The notes beneath the pieces are model-generated. The model had not been told where the DNA came from. It worked only from the letters and a program-made list of their open reading frames with translations, and searched no databases. This document shows, in pieces, positions 62,053 through 64,000 of a stretch of 64,000 nucleotides of DNA (positions are counted from its first letter, which is position 1; each line of letters begins with the position of its first letter). A program made the position numbers and the translations under genes. This DNA is from Paracoccus aeridis (GTDB lineage Bacteria > Pseudomonadota > Alphaproteobacteria > Rhodobacterales > Rhodobacteraceae): positions 62,001-126,000 of the forward strand of contig NZ_SELD02000035.1 of assembly GCF_004923205.2 (NCBI RefSeq), read 5' to 3'.

Positions 62053-63237
62053 TTACGCCGAAAGGAGGTCCCTTGCATTCTTCGCATGCCGCCGGACCAG
62101 TTCCTTCTGCAGCAAACGCGGCGGAATCGCGTGCGCCGGCGCTCCGGGATAGCCGACTTCGCCAAGCTCCGGGAACAGCGTCACGAATTCGTCCCGCTGC
62201 TCCTTGCTCAGTGTCCTCTGCGTCTGGTAGTTCACCAGGAAACTTTCGGTCGGCGCTCCTTCAGCGAAGATCACCTCATGTTTCTTGAAGACGAGGTGGA
62301 AATATTCGACGCTATCGATCGCGTCGTCGACCTCAATTCCCGGCAATTCGGTCAACCTGATTGCCGCGACGAGCACGCGGGCCGTCCCGAACATCCGCTC
62401 GGCAATACTGGACTTGACCAGCATCCGGTGCTGGCGCGACACGACGAGGTCTCTCCTCGGCAGCCCCGCGCCCAACGCTCCGGCAGCGATCCGCACCGGA
62501 TAAAGCCTTGCGTTTCTTTCAAGTCCGCTCGCGTCCACGACCCGGCTCATCGTCGAGACGAGCTCCTGGAAGCCATGATCCTGGGTCAGGACCTTGCAGC
62601 CCGGTTTCAGGTCCTCCACCGGCACATCACCGCGATCGGTCGTGATCAGCGTTCCGCGGACAATGCAGGGCACACCGCACGGCACCAGGTCGCCGGAGTT
62701 CTGCATGGTGTCGATGTCGGAATTCCATCTCAGGTCGCCCACAAGGCCGCCGCCGGGAAGCTTCGAGAAATCGATGACCATGGTCGTGTAAAGATCTCCG
62801 ACCGCCGGACTTCCCGCCAGATTGACGATCCCCGAATAGGTCACCGTCAGGTCACCCGTAAGTTCCTGGGATTCAGGTGCCAGCGTGAAGGAATAGCCAT
62901 CCAGCGAAGTGGGCGTGGAGTTCTGCTCGTGGTCCACGGTCGTGTCGAAAACCGAACTCGCGGGCTGCAGGTCGAATTCCAGAGACGCCAAGGGCTTGGT
63001 TACAGACAATTGGTGCCAGTCGAAACCGAAGGACATCTTGATGTCGGTGCCGGTGGCGCCGCCATTGGTATAGGGGTCCAATGCCTTCCATTCGAGGACT
63101 TCGGTCGTGCCGTCAGCATATCTGGCCGTGACCGTGGCGCCGTCCAGATCGACCCCGCGCGAGGTGGTGTCGGCGCGAATGCCATTGACGGTTTCATGCG
63201 GATTTTCGTCAAGCCTGACGATATCAATTGCGGGCAT
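62053..63237 (-). CDS. Hint-domain (intein/hedgehog-like) protein with beta-rich N-terminal domain
   Basis: A 394-residue protein. The first 185 residues are beta-rich, acidic and without signal peptide, resembling the adhesin-like N-terminal parts of type I-secreted proteins but with no named family. A Hint_2-type domain follows: Cys191 at 'PCIVRGTLITTDRGDVPVED', then 'VVSRQHRMLV' (His270) and 'EYFHLVFKKHEVIFAEG'. Such domains in Rhodobacteraceae are very common, usually with a Cys-Phe start; here it is Cys-Ile. They may self-process at the Cys or be inactive relics that mark secreted proteins. Lower GC in places suggests an accessory gene. Start at 63237 is the only sensible one. Confidence 0.82.
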   Translation of the reverse strand: MPAIDIVRLDENPHETVNGIRADTTSRGVDLDGATVTARYADGTTEVLEWKALDPYTNGGATGTDIKMSFGFDWHQLSVTKPLASLEFDLQPASSVFDTTVDHEQNSTPTSLDGYSFTLAPESQELTGDLTVTYSGIVNLAGSPAVGDLYTTMVIDFSKLPGGGLVGDLRWNSDIDTMQNSGDLVPCGVPCIVRGTLITTDRGDVPVEDLKPGCKVLTQDHGFQELVSTMSRVVDASGLERNARLYPVRIAAGALGAGLPRRDLVVSRQHRMLVKSSIAERMFGTARVLVAAIRLTELPGIEVDDAIDSVEYFHLVFKKHEVIFAEGAPTESFLVNYQTQRTLSKEQRDEFVTLFPELGEVGYPGAPAHAIPPRLLQKELVRRHAKNARDLLSA

Positions 63238-63615
63238 TCACAAAACTACCTTCTACCGTTTACATTCCGCGCCGATGGATTTCGACTGCAGCGATCCTGC
63301 GTGCTGTTCCAAGATGCAGGGGCTGGCGCAACCTGCCGGACCCGTGCAGCGCCGCAAGCTCGCCCTCCCCGGCTACGCTTTCTGCGGCCTTGGGAATCGG
63401 TATGCCGAAGGCCGTGCAGCGGATCAAGAGCTTCGTCGCATCGGCGTGTCTGCGGCCCGCGCCTCTGCGGAGCGCGAGGCACCCCGAAGGAACCGGACCC
63501 GTGATCATCCATCTGTCCGGGTTCCGGCATACCGGAGGCGAGAGACGGTGGCCCGCAATCATCCGCTAATATAACCAAAGTTAATTCAAAACGGATATCC
63601 GCACTTAACTGCCCG
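63238..63615. other. 378-base spacer with AT-rich patch between the Hint and methyltransferase genes
   Basis: No gene is supported. There is a marked AT-rich patch at about 63565-63600 (CTAATATAACC, AAGTTAATTC), the most AT-rich spot in the window, followed by a near-CtrA motif TTAA-N7-TCAA at 63605-63619 that runs into the stop of the next gene. The patch could be a distant promoter element or a protein-binding site for the Hint gene. Confidence 0.4.
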
Positions 63616-64000
63616 TCAATCGCGGGCAAGCACCGCGTGAAAGAATCCGTCGCTCGCGGTGAGCGGCGTCAGCGTCTGCGACCGGACCGGCCGAAACTCG
63701 GGATGCATCCGGGCGAACCGGGCCACCTGGGCGCCGTTTTCGGCGGTCAGAAGCGAGCAGGTCATGTAGGCCAGCTGCCCGCCGGGCCGCACATGGCGCG
63801 CGGCCTGTTCCAGGATCTCCTGCTGTACCGCCACCAGCCGGTCGAGATCGGCTTGTGTGATCCGCCATTTCGCGTCCGGAGTGCGCCGCCAGGTGCCGGA
63901 GCCCGTGCACGGCACGTCCGTCACGACCAGGTCGAAGCCGCCCTTCGGCCCCGCGGGCGACGCGATCCCCACGGGCGTCCGGGCGCGGGCGGCGCGCGCG
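63616..64000 (-). CDS. NOP2/Sun (RsmB-like) RNA cytosine-C5 methyltransferase, C-terminal part
   Basis: The frame is open to the right window edge, so only the last 128 residues are seen. The motif IV segment 'VVTDVPCTGSGTWRRTPDAK' with the conserved Cys in PCT, and the motif VI segment 'YMTCSLLTAENGAQV' with the catalytic Cys, identify an m5C methyltransferase of the RsmB/RsmF family. These use SAM to methylate rRNA or tRNA cytosine. Which RNA is modified cannot be decided from this part; an N-terminal NusB-like domain would support RsmB. Confidence 0.9.
   Translation of the reverse strand, partial: ARAARARTPVGIASPAGPKGGFDLVVTDVPCTGSGTWRRTPDAKWRITQADLDRLVAVQQEILEQAARHVRPGGQLAYMTCSLLTAENGAQVARFARMHPEFRPVRSQTLTPLTASDGFFHAVLARD

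Noticed and set aside
62042..62056. CtrA box TTAA-N7-TTAC
   Set aside because: One mismatch, and it overlaps the stop codon of the Hint gene rather than a promoter region.
63605..63619. CtrA box TTAA-N7-TCAA
   Set aside because: One mismatch, and the second half lies in the end of the methyltransferase gene, about 370 bases from the Hint gene start.

Overview
This is a GC-rich chromosomal segment (about 70% G+C by eye) from an alphaproteobacterium, almost certainly of the order Rhodobacterales (Rhodobacteraceae/Paracoccaceae). The evidence is a CckA-type hybrid kinase beside recA, a GapR/DUF2312 protein, a LexA box of the alphaproteobacterial GTTC-N7-GTTC type, three full CtrA boxes (TTAA-N7-TTAA), system I cytochrome c maturation genes, class II DAHP synthase, and many branched-chain, polyamine and osmolyte ABC transporters. 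No species can be named from sequence alone. Both ends cut through genes: the C-terminal part of a PleD-like diguanylate cyclase on the left and the C-terminal part of a NOP2/Sun RNA cytosine methyltransferase on the right.

Layout. 1-2.5 kb: pleD remainder, DUF983 protein, NUDIX hydrolase. 2.5-7.5 kb (minus): murI, ccmE, then a muramidase/holin pair, then ccmF and ccmH. 7.6-12 kb: a fused indolepyruvate ferredoxin oxidoreductase divergent from a LysR regulator, followed by a candidate suhB/MmgR-like sRNA. 12.3-20.1 kb: secreted Pro/Ala-rich protein, purL, a PhoR-like kinase, gamma-carbonic anhydrase, gmk, a CtrA-boxed PAS gene and class II DAHP synthase. 20.3-25.7 kb: complete Liv-type ABC transporter. 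25.7-27.3 kb: purMN. 27.4-32.4 kb: tRNA-Ile2, an orphan hydratase, and a pxpABC-like 5-oxoprolinase operon ending in a BKACE (DUF849) gene. 32.6-35.5 kb: tRNA-Thr, a hypothetical gene, gapR, dtd, lipocalin. 35.6-39.3 kb: osmF-yehYXW-type osmolyte importer. 39.5-42.7 kb: Gly/Tyr/Ser-rich BON protein and DEAD-box helicase. 42.8-49 kb: tdk, dacA-tmk-holB-tatD-MBL-AEC transporter. 49-54.8 kb: polyamine-type ABC operon with two tandem paralogous binding proteins. 55-57.5 kb: aldehyde dehydrogenase and a decayed IS5-family transposase. 57.9-61.4 kb: tRNA-Arg, recA, cckA. 62-64 kb: Hint-domain protein and the methyltransferase.

The most interesting thread is regulatory. Exactly three perfect CtrA boxes were found by eye. 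They lie in front of the muramidase/holin pair, the PAS gene and cckA itself. The muramidase/holin unit has its own CtrA box upstream and a hairpin downstream, yet sits inside the ccm cluster. It matches the two-gene lysis cassette (endolysin then holin) that releases the Rhodobacter capsulatus gene transfer agent, whose use is known to depend on CckA/CtrA. The window therefore seems to hold both a sensor (CckA) and an output (lysis cassette) of one CtrA circuit, plus a PAS protein and a PleD-type cyclase that may join it. The rest is mostly housekeeping metabolism and transport. There is no CRISPR array, prophage block or rRNA operon.
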